In this document: one piece after another, positions 51,948-61,330 of the stretch
Position numbering within the stretch: position 1 is the first letter of the stretch
How the letters are laid out: each line of letters opens with the position of its first letter
Position numbers and translations under genes: made by a program
DNA from: Gp13-AA77 sp035949375
Lineage (GTDB): Bacteria > Acidobacteriota > Terriglobia > UBA7540
Assembly (NCBI GenBank): GCA_035949375.1
Contig: DASZIG010000062.1
Span: 1-64,000 of the forward strand
Direction: 5' to 3'
Length of the DNA: 64,000 nt
Notes under the pieces: model-generated
Told to the model about the DNA's origin: nothing
What the model saw: the letters and a program-made list of their open reading frames with translations, nothing else
Databases searched by the model: none

Positions 51948-54900
51948 CTACCGGATTCCAGCTTCGGGCGGCCTTCCTTTCAAATCCTCAATTTCTTTCT
52001 TGAGCTCAATCATTTTGAGCTCGCGGCCCACGGTCAGTTTCTGGAACCGCTCCAGTTCGGCCAGGCGCTCCAGTTCCTTGCCGCGCTGGTCGGCCACCTG
52101 GGCTTCGGCCCGTTTCTGAGCGGTCACATCGCGGGCGGCGGCGAATACGCCGAGAACGTTTCCCCGCGGATCCTTGTAGACCGAGGCGTTGTACAGCACG
52201 TCGGTCAGACGACCGTCCACATGACGGATGGTGAGGGGATAGTCCGTGACCATCCCCTTGGCGAAAACCTGTTGATAGCCTTGCCGGGCCTTATCGGGTT
52301 CGGTGAAGTAGTTGGAGAAATCGGTTCCGATAAGCTTGCCGCGCGCCAGGCCGGTCACTTTCACCGTGGCTTCGTTGACGTCGGTGATTTTGCCGTCCGG
52401 ACTGATGGTGACCAGCGGGTCGAGCGAGGCCTCGATCAGGCTGCGGGCATACTCCGAGGCGAAGCGCAGCCGTTCCTCGGCCTGCTTCTTTTCCGAGATG
52501 TCGTTGCTCATCAGCAGATAGCCGATGGGACGGCCGGAAGCATCGTCGCGCCGGGTCACCACCACGCTGGCCGCGAAGCGCGAGCCGTTCTTCCGCACGC
52601 GCTGGAATTCACCTTCCGCCAATCCCTCCTCATGAGCCCTGGTAAGTAATTGGTCCACGAGGCCCGACTCGATATCCTCGGGCGTGTGCAGGATGCTCGA
52701 GTCTCTGCCGATGATTTCATCCGCCGTGTAACCGTAGTTCCTGCGCGCGCCCTCGTTCCAGGACAGGATGTGGTGGTGTAGGTCTTTTCCGATGATGGAG
52801 TACTTGGTGGAGCTCTGCAGGATGTTGTCGAGGAAGTTCTTAGTCTCGGCGAAATCGCGCGTCACGCGCTTCGATTCGGTAACGTCGCGCGCCGCGGCAA
52901 ACACGCCCAGAACATTGCCTCCGGCATCCCTGTAAACCGAGGCGTTGTACAAGACGTCGGTCAGTTTCCCCGATTCGTGCCGGATGGTCAGCGGGTAGTC
53001 CGTCACCGATCCCTTTTCGAAGACCTCACGATAGCCCGCCCGCGCCTGCTCGGGCTCGGTGAAGTAATTGGAGAAGTCCGTCCCGATCAGCTTTTCCCGC
53101 GGCACACCGGTGACTTTGACGGTGGCCTCGTTGACGTCGGTGATCTTGCCTTGGGGACTGATGGTGACCAGCGGGTCGAGCGAGGCCTCGATCAGGCTGC
53201 GCGCATACTGGGAAGCCTGCTTCTGCGCGGTGATGTCCCGCGCAGCGGCGAACACGCCCAAGACCTTTCCCTCGACGTCCTTATAGACCGACGCGTTGTA
53301 GAGCACATGAGTCAGCTTCCCGTAGGCGTCTCGAATGGTCAGCGGATAGTCGGTGACGAAGCCCTTCTCAAAAACCTGGCGGTACCCGGCGCGGGCCTGC
53401 TCGGGCTCGGTGAAGTAGTTGGAGAAGTCCGTCCCGATCAGTTCTTCTCGCGGTACACCGGTGACTTTGACAGTGGCCTCGTTCACGTCGGTGATCTTGC
53501 CGTCGGGACTGATAGTGACGAGCGGGTCGAGCGAGGCCTCAATCAGGCTGCGCGCATACTGCGAGGCCTGCTTCTGGTCGGTGACGTCGCGGGCGGCGGC
53601 GAAAACTCCGAGCACGTTCCCGCGCGCGTCTTTGTAAACCGAGGCGTTGTAGAGCACGTCGGTCAGGCGGCCGTCCAGGTCCCGGACCGTGAGGGGATAA
53701 TCCGTCACCGACCCCTGCGCGAAGACCTGCCGATAGCCCTCGCGAGCCTTTTCGGGTTCGGTGAAGTAATTGGAGAAGTCGGTCCCGACCAGGTCCTCGC
53801 GGGGCAGTCCCGTGACCTTAACCGTGGCCTCGTTGACATCGGTGATCTTGCCGTCCGGACTGATGGTGACCAGGGGGTCGAGCGAGGCCTCGATCAGGCT
53901 GCGCGCATACTGCGAAGTTTGCTTCTGGACGGTGACGTCGCGGGCCGCCGCAAATACGCCGATCACCTGGCCGCGGGCATTCTTATAAACCGAGGCGTTG
54001 TAGAGCACGTCGGTCAGACGGCCGTCCACGTGCCGGATGGTGAGCGGGTAGTCCGTCACCATCCCCTTGGCAAAGACCTGCTGGTAGCCTTCCCGCGCCT
54101 TTTCCGGTTCGGTGAAGTAGTTGGAGAAGTCGGTTCCGATGAGCTCGTCGCGGGCGACCCCGGTGATTTTGACGGTGGCCTCGTTGACGTCGGTGATCTT
54201 GCCATCGGGGCTGATGGTAACCAGCGGGTCGAGCGACGCCTCGATGAGGCTGCGGGCATATTGCGAAGCCTGCTTTTGGGCCGTAACGTCGCGGGCGGCG
54301 GCGAAAACTCCCAATACATTGCCGCGGGCGTCTTTGTAGACCGAGGCGTTGTACAGCACGTCAGCCAGGCTGCCGCCCACGTGCCGGATGGTTAGCGGAT
54401 AGTCCGTCACCATTCCCTTGGCGAAAACCTGCTGATAGCCCTCCCGCGCCTGCTCGGGTTCGGTGAAATAGTTGGAGAAATCGGCGCCGATGAGCTTATC
54501 GCGGGCCACGCCGGTCACTTTGACCGTAGCTTCGTTGACGTCGGTGATCTTGCCGTCCGGACTGATGGTGACGAGCGGGTCGAGCGAGGCCTCGATCAGG
54601 CTGCGGGCATACTGGCTCATCTGGATCTCGTCCGAGATGTCCTTGGAGATGAGCAGAAAGCCATCGAGTTTGCCGGTGGTGTCGCGGCGCGGAGTCAGCA
54701 CTACGCGCGCCGTAAACCGGTCGCCGTTTTTCCGCAACCGGTCGATCGTGCCTTCCCATTTCCCATCGCGCAGCGCCGCCTCCATGATCTGCTGCGGCTT
54801 CCCGGCACGGACGTCCTCCGGGACGTGCAGTATGGATGAGTTGGCTTTGCCCACCACCTCCTCGGGCTCGTACCCGTACAGCCTCCGGGCTCCCTCGTTC

Positions 54901-55106
54901 CACAGCAGGATGGTTCCCTCGCGATCCTTGCCGATGATCGAGTACTCGGTGGAGGATTCGAGGATGCTGGAAATGAAATGAACGGTCTCTTGCGGCCCAC
55001 TCAGAATCGACGTATCGAAGAGCTTCGACTTGTTCCCGAGTCCTGCCCCCACGAAAGAGCTCTCCCCGAGGGAAATTCCCTGTGCGCCCTTGTTAAACTT
55101 GCCCAT
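51948..55106 (-). CDS. multi-PAS protein with eight PAS domains and no kinase or output
   Basis: A 1052-residue protein made of PAS domains followed by a short coiled coil (ELERLAELERFQKL ... IELKKEIEDLKG). The first PAS starts near residue 48 (TEYSIIGKDREGTILLWNEG). Five near-identical PAS units of 117 residues follow (about 164-748), each beginning SQYARSLIEASLDPLVTIS. A divergent PAS and a sixth copy of the repeated unit (about 884-1000) come next. There is no HisKA, HATPase, GGDEF or DNA-binding domain. It heads the operon and must act by docking on a partner, most simply the kinase encoded 10 bases downstream. AGGAGG six bases upstream fixes the start. Confidence 0.9.
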   Translation of the reverse strand: MGKFNKGAQGISLGESSFVGAGLGNKSKLFDTSILSGPQETVHFISSILESSTEYSIIGKDREGTILLWNEGARRLYGYEPEEVVGKANSSILHVPEDVRAGKPQQIMEAALRDGKWEGTIDRLRKNGDRFTARVVLTPRRDTTGKLDGFLLISKDISDEIQMSQYARSLIEASLDPLVTISPDGKITDVNEATVKVTGVARDKLIGADFSNYFTEPEQAREGYQQVFAKGMVTDYPLTIRHVGGSLADVLYNASVYKDARGNVLGVFAAARDVTAQKQASQYARSLIEASLDPLVTISPDGKITDVNEATVKITGVARDELIGTDFSNYFTEPEKAREGYQQVFAKGMVTDYPLTIRHVDGRLTDVLYNASVYKNARGQVIGVFAAARDVTVQKQTSQYARSLIEASLDPLVTISPDGKITDVNEATVKVTGLPREDLVGTDFSNYFTEPEKAREGYRQVFAQGSVTDYPLTVRDLDGRLTDVLYNASVYKDARGNVLGVFAAARDVTDQKQASQYARSLIEASLDPLVTISPDGKITDVNEATVKVTGVPREELIGTDFSNYFTEPEQARAGYRQVFEKGFVTDYPLTIRDAYGKLTHVLYNASVYKDVEGKVLGVFAAARDITAQKQASQYARSLIEASLDPLVTISPQGKITDVNEATVKVTGVPREKLIGTDFSNYFTEPEQARAGYREVFEKGSVTDYPLTIRHESGKLTDVLYNASVYRDAGGNVLGVFAAARDVTESKRVTRDFAETKNFLDNILQSSTKYSIIGKDLHHHILSWNEGARRNYGYTADEIIGRDSSILHTPEDIESGLVDQLLTRAHEEGLAEGEFQRVRKNGSRFAASVVVTRRDDASGRPIGYLLMSNDISEKKQAEERLRFASEYARSLIEASLDPLVTISPDGKITDVNEATVKVTGLARGKLIGTDFSNYFTEPDKARQGYQQVFAKGMVTDYPLTIRHVDGRLTDVLYNASVYKDPRGNVLGVFAAARDVTAQKRAEAQVADQRGKELERLAELERFQKLTVGRELKMIELKKEIEDLKGRPPEAGIR
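52863..54617 (-). repeat. five in-frame 351-bp tandem repeats encoding PAS domains
   Basis: Five copies, each 351 bp (117 codons), run without gaps inside the multi-PAS gene; a sixth copy at about 52107-52457 is separated by a different PAS unit. Equivalent points lie at exactly 351-base steps. Copies differ at scattered positions, for example GVARDKLIGADF, GVARDELIGTDF, GLPREDLVGTDF, GVPREELIGTDF and GVPREKLIGTDF. High similarity at nucleotide level implies recent expansion or gene conversion. Confidence 0.92.
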
Positions 55107-55357
55107 GTCCTGCCTCCTGGTCTCATGCTCTCCGCGCCCCTGACACATTTTGAAGTGTCTCACCGCCCGGAGGGGTTATGGGCACCATCAGGACAACTGG
55201 GAATGTTTATTTTGTGTATTGTTTGCAACAGCTTACACTGTGGAAAAGTCGGCGAGTTCTTAGCGACGGCCGAATCGGGCCCGTTCGACCGCGGCTGTCT
55301 GGGGCGGGGGAGGCGTCGGTACCTGCGGCATCTCGTTATGGCAAAAAGTTCACACTC

Positions 55358-57823
55358 CTACTCTGCCCGCAGCGCATCCATCGGATCGACGTTGGACGCG
55401 CGGCGCGAGGGCACGTAGCTGGCCAGCATGGCCGTGGCCACGAGCCCGAGCGAGACCGCGCCGTAGGTGACCGGATCGAGCGGGCTCACGTGGAAGAGCA
55501 ACGACGACATCAGGCGCATCAGCGCGAGGGCTGCCGCCAGGCCGCAAGCCACGCCCGTGCCAGTCAGAACGAGCCCGTGGCGGACGAACATCCCCGTGAG
55601 TTCCTGCCGTTGAGCGCCGAGCGCCATACGGATGCCGATCTCGCGCCGGCGCTGCAGCACCGAGTACGCGATCACGCCGTACAATCCGACAATCCCGAGC
55701 AGCAGCGCCATGCCTCCAGCCACCGCCAGCATCACCAGGGTGAACGAGGTTCGGGCCATGGACTTGCGGTAGAAGTAATCCTGGGTATGGACGTCGGCGA
55801 GCGGCAGGTTGGGATCCACCGACCATACCGCCTGCCGCACTTCGCTCATGAAGCTCTCGGCGCCGGCGCGCGGGCTCCGGACGGCAAAAGCCATGTCGCG
55901 CCGAACGAACGTATCCTGGTCGTACATGTGGGGAGTTATTATGGGCCAGTAGACGGACGCAGGCGCATCCTGGTTGACGCCGTCGTCGTAGACGTCTCCG
56001 ATCACACCAATGACTTCCTTCCAGGACTCGTTGCTGCCCACGCGAATTCGCCTGCCGAGCGCCTGCGCCGGACCGTGCCACTCTGCGCGCGCCATGCTCT
56101 CCGACACGAGGACGACCGGGATTTTGTTGTAGACATCAGCCCACGTCAGATCGCGGCCGGCCACGAGCGGCGTCCCCAGGGTCTGGCGGAACTCGGGCGA
56201 CACGAACTTGAAGCGGCGGACGGGAGGGAGCTGGCCTTCGGCGTAAGTGCGGTCCTCGTCGAATACGGGATCGAAGCTGCCGTTGCCGTCCATGGGTAGG
56301 GTTGTCGAGAGGCCGACCGAGGCCACGCCCGAAATGGCCGCGACCTTGTGCGCAATCGCGTCCTGCATGCGGACCACTTGCGCGTCATCTTTGACCTCCG
56401 CTTCAGGGATGGAGAGGCGGAAGGTCTGAAGTTCGGCAGGAGCAGTGAAGCCGGGCTGCACCCGCGTCAAGGCATGGAAGGTGCGAATCATCAATCCCGA
56501 GCAGATCAGCAGGACGAGAGCGAGCGCCACCTGCACGATCACCAGCACGCTGCGCGCCCGATGCTGCTCCCGGCTCTGGCTGAGCGAACGGTCGCGAAGG
56601 CCGGTTCCGAGGTGCGCTCTCGAATACTTGAACACGGGCACAGAACCGAACAGCAGGCTGGCGAGAAGCGCGGCCGCGAGCGTGAACAGCAGTACGTGGG
56701 TGTCAACGCTGATCTCCCCGAGCCGTGGCAGCCCAGCCGGGGCCATCGCCACCAGCGCGCGTAAGGCTCCATAGGCAAGTCCCAGGCCAAGCAGGCTGCC
56801 CGCGACCCCCAGGATCAGGCTTTCGAGAAGCAGCTCCGCCGCGATGCGGCGCCAGCCTGCGCCCAGGGCGGCGCGAATGGCCAGCTCCTGCTGGCGTCCT
56901 TCGGCCCTGACCAGCAACAGATTGGCCACGTTCGCGCAGGCGATCAGCAGCACCAGGCCGATGGTTCCCATGAGCACCCAGAGAGTGCCGCCCACGTCGC
57001 CCACCACATCCTGTTTCAGGGGCCGGAGATTGGGCCCGATGTTCGCCCGCTCGAACAGCTTTAAGCTGAAGCCCGCCGGCGCCGGGAAGCTTCGATTGAC
57101 GATGGGCAGCATGCGGGTTACGTCCGCGCTGGCTTGCTCGAGAGTCACGCCCGGCTTCAGCCGCGCAAGCGCCCGGTAGCTGAAGTTTCCGAGGAAAATC
57201 TTGTTCCGGTCGAACTGAAAGGGCAGGATCAGCGGGGGCACGTCTTCGTCCATGAAGTTGAACCGCTCGGGCATCACGCCGATTACTTCCCGTGGCTTCC
57301 CGTCAACTGTCATGCTTCGCCCGACGACGGAAGCATCGCCGCCGAATTTGTGCCGCCAGTATCCATAGGTCAACATCACCGTATCGGGGCTCCCCGGCGA
57401 ATCGTCCTGGTGGTTGAACCAGCGGCCGATCTGAGGCGGAATGCCGAGCAGCGGAAGGGTGCCATCGGTGACCAGCAGCGCCTGGACGTGCTCCGGTTCC
57501 CCGGCGCCCGTCACGTTGACCGCGTCGCCGGTGTAAAGGCCGATGTCCTGCAAGGTCCGGTTTTGCTCGCGGTAGATGAAATAGGTGGACGGCGACGCGG
57601 TCAGTTCCTTGATGTCAAGCCCCGGAGCCTTGTGCCAGACGCCGATCAGCTCATCCGGACGCGGATAAGGCAGCGGTTTGAGCAGCACGCCCTCGAGGAC
57701 GCTGAAAACCGCCGTGTTGGCCCCGACACCCGCGGCCAGCGTGATCAGCGTGATCGCCGTAAACATCGGCGCGCGCCCCAGCCTGCGCAGAATCTGCCTG
57801 ATCTGACCGCTGAACAATCCCAT
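55358..57823 (-). CDS. ADOP/MacB-type permease without prefix domain
   Basis: An 821-residue double-FtsX permease of the same family as the protein at 25507-28242. It lacks that protein's 80-residue soluble prefix and starts directly before the first helix (MGLFSGQIRQILRRLG). Conserved points are FTAITLITLAAGVGANTAVF, the central helices (NVANLLLVRAEGRQQELAI) and the last segment REIGIRMALGAQRQELTGMF. GGGAGG five bases before ATG at 57823 fixes the start. No PadR gene or ATPase lies beside it. The substrate is unknown. Confidence 0.92.
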   Translation of the reverse strand: MGLFSGQIRQILRRLGRAPMFTAITLITLAAGVGANTAVFSVLEGVLLKPLPYPRPDELIGVWHKAPGLDIKELTASPSTYFIYREQNRTLQDIGLYTGDAVNVTGAGEPEHVQALLVTDGTLPLLGIPPQIGRWFNHQDDSPGSPDTVMLTYGYWRHKFGGDASVVGRSMTVDGKPREVIGVMPERFNFMDEDVPPLILPFQFDRNKIFLGNFSYRALARLKPGVTLEQASADVTRMLPIVNRSFPAPAGFSLKLFERANIGPNLRPLKQDVVGDVGGTLWVLMGTIGLVLLIACANVANLLLVRAEGRQQELAIRAALGAGWRRIAAELLLESLILGVAGSLLGLGLAYGALRALVAMAPAGLPRLGEISVDTHVLLFTLAAALLASLLFGSVPVFKYSRAHLGTGLRDRSLSQSREQHRARSVLVIVQVALALVLLICSGLMIRTFHALTRVQPGFTAPAELQTFRLSIPEAEVKDDAQVVRMQDAIAHKVAAISGVASVGLSTTLPMDGNGSFDPVFDEDRTYAEGQLPPVRRFKFVSPEFRQTLGTPLVAGRDLTWADVYNKIPVVLVSESMARAEWHGPAQALGRRIRVGSNESWKEVIGVIGDVYDDGVNQDAPASVYWPIITPHMYDQDTFVRRDMAFAVRSPRAGAESFMSEVRQAVWSVDPNLPLADVHTQDYFYRKSMARTSFTLVMLAVAGGMALLLGIVGLYGVIAYSVLQRRREIGIRMALGAQRQELTGMFVRHGLVLTGTGVACGLAAALALMRLMSSLLFHVSPLDPVTYGAVSLGLVATAMLASYVPSRRASNVDPMDALRAE

Positions 57824-58161
57824 GCCTGCCTCCCGCTCCTGATCTTGCCTCCGGCCGGACCCTGCCTTCGCGAGAGGGCAGGGTTCCATCACGCCCTCTC
57901 CCCAAACTACGTTCGCCGGCAGCGGGGAGTTCCCAAATTTGGAGGCCGGTCACCCTGAACGTCTCGTTCTGGAGTTTGAGCTGCTGACGGCTGTTGCCAG
58001 GAGCGTTCGGCTGGGCTTCGGAGTAGGAAGGGCGGGACAGGACGCCGCCCTTCTGTTCGTCATGGGGTTGAGTTTTGCCGCGGGCCGCTATCGAAACGGC
58101 AGTGCAACCCACTTGCTCTGCACATCCTGATCGCTGCCCAAGCCGTTTGACAGGTAAGCCA
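57824..58161. other. intergenic region, no gene seen
   Basis: About 340 bases upstream of the permease gene and downstream of the small Cys-rich gene. Open frames here lack ribosome-binding sites and family resemblance. It should hold the permease promoter. No clear operator was found. Confidence 0.35.
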
Positions 58162-58431
58162 TCACGTCGACAGCTTGATGACCGGACCGTGCGGCGGAGG
58201 ATTTGAGCAACCGCTCACCGAAATGGTGTAGGTGCCCGTAGCCCCGACCGCGACCTGGGCCCCGCAGCTGCCCGGTGTGCCATTCTGCGCGGCCGGAACT
58301 GTGTAGGACAATGCGGCCAGGGGAGGACAGCAAGTGATGACTTGCACGTCCTGGGCCTGGTAATTGACGAAGTTAAACTGGTCCCCCGGAGATAGTGTGT
58401 AAGTGTCGCTGCCGCAACAATCAATGTCCAT
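58162..58431 (-). CDS. small Cys-rich protein next to kinase gene
   Basis: An 89-residue protein with six cysteines including two vicinal pairs (MDIDCC at the start; VITCCPP in the middle) and alternating hydrophobic beta strands (TYTLSPGDQFNFVNY; GTYTISVSGC). It has no signal peptide. A GGAGGGAAGGA stretch about nine bases upstream is a strong ribosome-binding site. It lies 44 bases after the stop of a kinase-TPR gene on the same strand, so it may be co-transcribed. No family is recognised; a kinase substrate or metal-binding protein are possibilities only. Confidence 0.6.
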   Translation of the reverse strand: MDIDCCGSDTYTLSPGDQFNFVNYQAQDVQVITCCPPLAALSYTVPAAQNGTPGSCGAQVAVGATGTYTISVSGCSNPPPHGPVIKLST

Positions 58432-58475
58432 CTGGTTTTATCCTTCCCTCCACAATACAAGGCGCGCTTTCGCAG

Positions 58476-61238
58476 TCACTTCTGCCGGAGCAACTGCTTA
58501 TAGCGAGGATCATTGTGAAGATTGTTTAGCGAAGGTGAGTGGGCCAACACGTACGGTGAGTAGCCTGCCGCAAGGGCCCTGGAAAGCCACTCTATAGCCA
58601 CTGCCTTTTCGCCGAGCTGATTATAGATCAGAGTGGCGTTAAATAAAAGGTCCTTGTCGGGCTGGCCTGAGGCGAGCGCGCGGTCTAGCTCTGCGAGCGC
58701 CTGTTGCTTATCGCCAAGCATCGAGTGGTAGCCTGAGACGAGCCCCAATATGCCGGCGTCGTTGGGATTCACCTTCAATGCATCCTCTCCCAGCTTTACC
58801 GCAGTCCGGTAGGCGTCCATGGCTTGGGGACGCTGACCGCCATAGTATTGGGCGTCACCGAGGAACCCCCAGTAGTCGTATTCCATGGGGTTCAGCTTGG
58901 TCGCCTCCACAAAATTGCGCGCCGCCTCGCGATAATTGCCGAGCAGGAAGTAGGCTGTACCCAGGTTCGAGTAAGCGTTCTCGGAAGGTTGAATGGCAAT
59001 CGAATGCTCCAGCTCCTGCACGGCGCCCTCCATGTTATCCAGGGCCACGTCAGCGCCACCGAGATTCGAGTAGCCCCGGTAACTATCGGGAGCAAGTTCG
59101 ACGACCTTCTGGAACATCGTGCGAGCCTTCTGGTAATCCTGCCGGGTAAAGTAGAAAACCCCCAGCATGTTGTATCCACGCCAGTATTGTGGACGCAGGT
59201 CGATCTCACGCTGGTAGGTCTTTTCAGCTTCCCCGAACTGGTTCAGGTTGCTATAAGCTACCGCCAGACTGCTGTAGGCCCGGTCGCTGGTGGGGTCGAG
59301 TTGCACGGCAAGCTGAAACTGGGTCACGGCCTGCGCGTAGTCGCCGGTGCCGCTTGCCAGCGTTCCGAGGCATAGGTGTCCTTCCGCGCCGGCGTTGCCG
59401 AGCTCGATGGCATGACGGCAGGCGGCGCGCGCCGACTCGACCAAGGGGCGGTCCTGGGTGACCTCGTATTTTTTCCAGGAAGCCTCCCCCAGGGCCGCCT
59501 CCGCCAACCCGAATTGCGGGTCGAGCTTGAGCGCCTCCTGGAGCGTTTCGAGGGCGCTCGCGAGCTTGGCGGGATCGCTGCCCTCCGGCAGGTAGCCCGT
59601 GCCCTGCAGGTAGTACTCGTAAGCCGCCGAACTTCGCGTGCCCCGGAAGGATTGCCCCCGCTTCTCTTCGGAGCGGAGCCCAAGGTCGAGCGAGCGGGCG
59701 GCGCTTTCCACCAGGCGATCCTCCGCGGACACCAAGTCCGACTCAGCCACCGGAATCGAATCTCCTCGCAAGGCCCGGCCGCTCTTGGCGTCCACGACTG
59801 TGTAGCTGACCCGCACGATGCCTTCAGCGCGCTCGAGGCCGATCACGAGCCCGAGGTTGGCGCCGAAGTCGCGGCGCGCCTGGTCGAGGGTCGTGATTTC
59901 CTTGGCCCGGAGTTCGCTGGCCGGGGTTACCTGAAAAGAACGGCCCGGGGTTAATTGGACAAGGCGTGCCGTCAAAGCATCGGCAAGACCGTTGCCGAAG
60001 GCCGTCAGCCCGGCATCGGACGGGGCTCCGGTGAAAGGCAGCACCACCAGGCTAATCGGGCTCGGCAGTGCCGGCTGGCGGGAGGACTTCAAGATGTTGC
60101 CGGCTTGCGTGAAGAGCCAGCCACGAGACGCCGGGACGATCAAGGCCAGGAGCACTGCCGCCAGCACCACGCCCGGGGTGGTCAGCCAGATGCGGCGCCT
60201 GGTGCGCGCTGTATCAAGGACGGTCTGCTTGCGCGTACTGGTGCTGATGCTGGCCGAAGAGGGATCTCCCCGCAAAGACTGCAAGTCCGCGCGCAGCGCG
60301 ATGGCCGTCTGGTAGCGGTCCTCGGGCTTCTTGGCCAGGCACCTCTGAATCACGTCGGCAAGGCCCGGCGGCACTTGCGAATTGATCTCACTCGCAAGCG
60401 GCGGGTCATGGTTGATGATGGCGTTCGAGACCGCCAGAGCGGTTGGTCCCTGGAAGGCGCGTCGGCCCGTCGCCACCTCATACAGAACCGCGCCCAGGCT
60501 GAAGATGTCGGTGCGCTCATCGAGCGGCTCGCCCAGCGCCTGCTCGGGCGACATGTAGGCGATGGTTCCCACCAGGGACCCCGGATTGGTGAGATTGTAT
60601 TCTCCGAGCGGGGTGGTGTAGCTGCCCTCAGGGCCCCAGCTGACGCTGATCTCGTCCTCGGCCACCGGGCTTCCCATCGCCGCCTTTTCACGCGCAATTG
60701 GCTTACGCTTGGCCAGGCCGAAATCGAGGATCTTGGCCCGGTCCCGGCTGGTCACGAAAAGGTTCGCAGGCTTAAGGTCGCGATGGATAACCCCCTGCTG
60801 ATGGGCGGCGTCGAGGGCATCCGCAATCTGCACCCCCAGGTCGAGAACCTGGCTGACCGGCATGGGTTCGGGGGCGACCTTCGCGAGCCTCTCGCGAAGC
60901 GTCATCCCGTCCAACAACTCCATGGCGATGAACGGCTGGCCTTCGTGCTCATCGATTTCGAAGATCGTGCAGATTCCGGGGTGATTGAGCGCGGCAACAG
61001 ACCGGGCTTCGCGGCGGAAGCGCGCGAGGGCCTCGGCGCGGCCGAGGTCCGCGTTTGACCCTGACCCGGGTGCTGCAGTCAGAGATTGCGGAAGAAGCTT
61101 CAGCGCGACCAGGCGTCCGAGATTAACGTCTTCGGCCCGGTAGACTTCACCCATGCCACCAGCGCCAATGCGGTCGAGCACAAGGTAGTGCGAGAGTCTA
61201 CGGCCTTCCGATCCGGATTCCCCCATTTGGACGGACAT
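58476..61238 (-). CDS. Ser/Thr protein kinase with TolB-like and TPR domains
   Basis: A 920-residue protein. Kinase domain about 10-295: Gly loop IGAGGMGEVYRA, VALKLLP lysine, VIHRDLKPANLFVT, DFGLAKRK and the SPEQALGEPLDERTDIFSLG block. A membrane helix (IWLTTPGVVLAAVLLALIVP) lies near residues 340-360. A TolB-N-like segment (VVLPFTG ... LTAFGNGLADALTARL) follows to about 510, then at least nine TPR repeats (YSNLAVAYSNLNQFGEAE; AYSNLGTAYFLLGNY). The kinase would be cytosolic and the TPRs outside. ATG at 61238 is used; TTG six codons earlier and ATG four codons later are alternatives. Confidence 0.92.
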   Translation of the reverse strand: MSVQMGESGSEGRRLSHYLVLDRIGAGGMGEVYRAEDVNLGRLVALKLLPQSLTAAPGSGSNADLGRAEALARFRREARSVAALNHPGICTIFEIDEHEGQPFIAMELLDGMTLRERLAKVAPEPMPVSQVLDLGVQIADALDAAHQQGVIHRDLKPANLFVTSRDRAKILDFGLAKRKPIAREKAAMGSPVAEDEISVSWGPEGSYTTPLGEYNLTNPGSLVGTIAYMSPEQALGEPLDERTDIFSLGAVLYEVATGRRAFQGPTALAVSNAIINHDPPLASEINSQVPPGLADVIQRCLAKKPEDRYQTAIALRADLQSLRGDPSSASISTSTRKQTVLDTARTRRRIWLTTPGVVLAAVLLALIVPASRGWLFTQAGNILKSSRQPALPSPISLVVLPFTGAPSDAGLTAFGNGLADALTARLVQLTPGRSFQVTPASELRAKEITTLDQARRDFGANLGLVIGLERAEGIVRVSYTVVDAKSGRALRGDSIPVAESDLVSAEDRLVESAARSLDLGLRSEEKRGQSFRGTRSSAAYEYYLQGTGYLPEGSDPAKLASALETLQEALKLDPQFGLAEAALGEASWKKYEVTQDRPLVESARAACRHAIELGNAGAEGHLCLGTLASGTGDYAQAVTQFQLAVQLDPTSDRAYSSLAVAYSNLNQFGEAEKTYQREIDLRPQYWRGYNMLGVFYFTRQDYQKARTMFQKVVELAPDSYRGYSNLGGADVALDNMEGAVQELEHSIAIQPSENAYSNLGTAYFLLGNYREAARNFVEATKLNPMEYDYWGFLGDAQYYGGQRPQAMDAYRTAVKLGEDALKVNPNDAGILGLVSGYHSMLGDKQQALAELDRALASGQPDKDLLFNATLIYNQLGEKAVAIEWLSRALAAGYSPYVLAHSPSLNNLHNDPRYKQLLRQK

Positions 61239-61330
61239 CTTACGCTGGTTCTTCAATTCTCGTCAACTACCACTTGGTTGACATTATGGACGGCGCGGAC
61301 AGGCGTTATGATGGCGAGCGAGGGTGATCA

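Noticed and set aside
52977..54395. 472-residue repetitive open frame on the plus strand
   Set aside because: It is antisense to the PAS repeats; its repeat pattern simply mirrors the 351-bp DNA repeats.
52863..54617. CRISPR-like array
   Set aside because: The repeats are 351 bp, in frame and continuous, with no spacers. They encode PAS domains.
61275..61311. Promoter TTGACA...TATGAT before the secreted-protein gene
   Set aside because: The two boxes are separated by 23 bases, too far for a normal sigma-70 promoter, so it is not listed as a feature.
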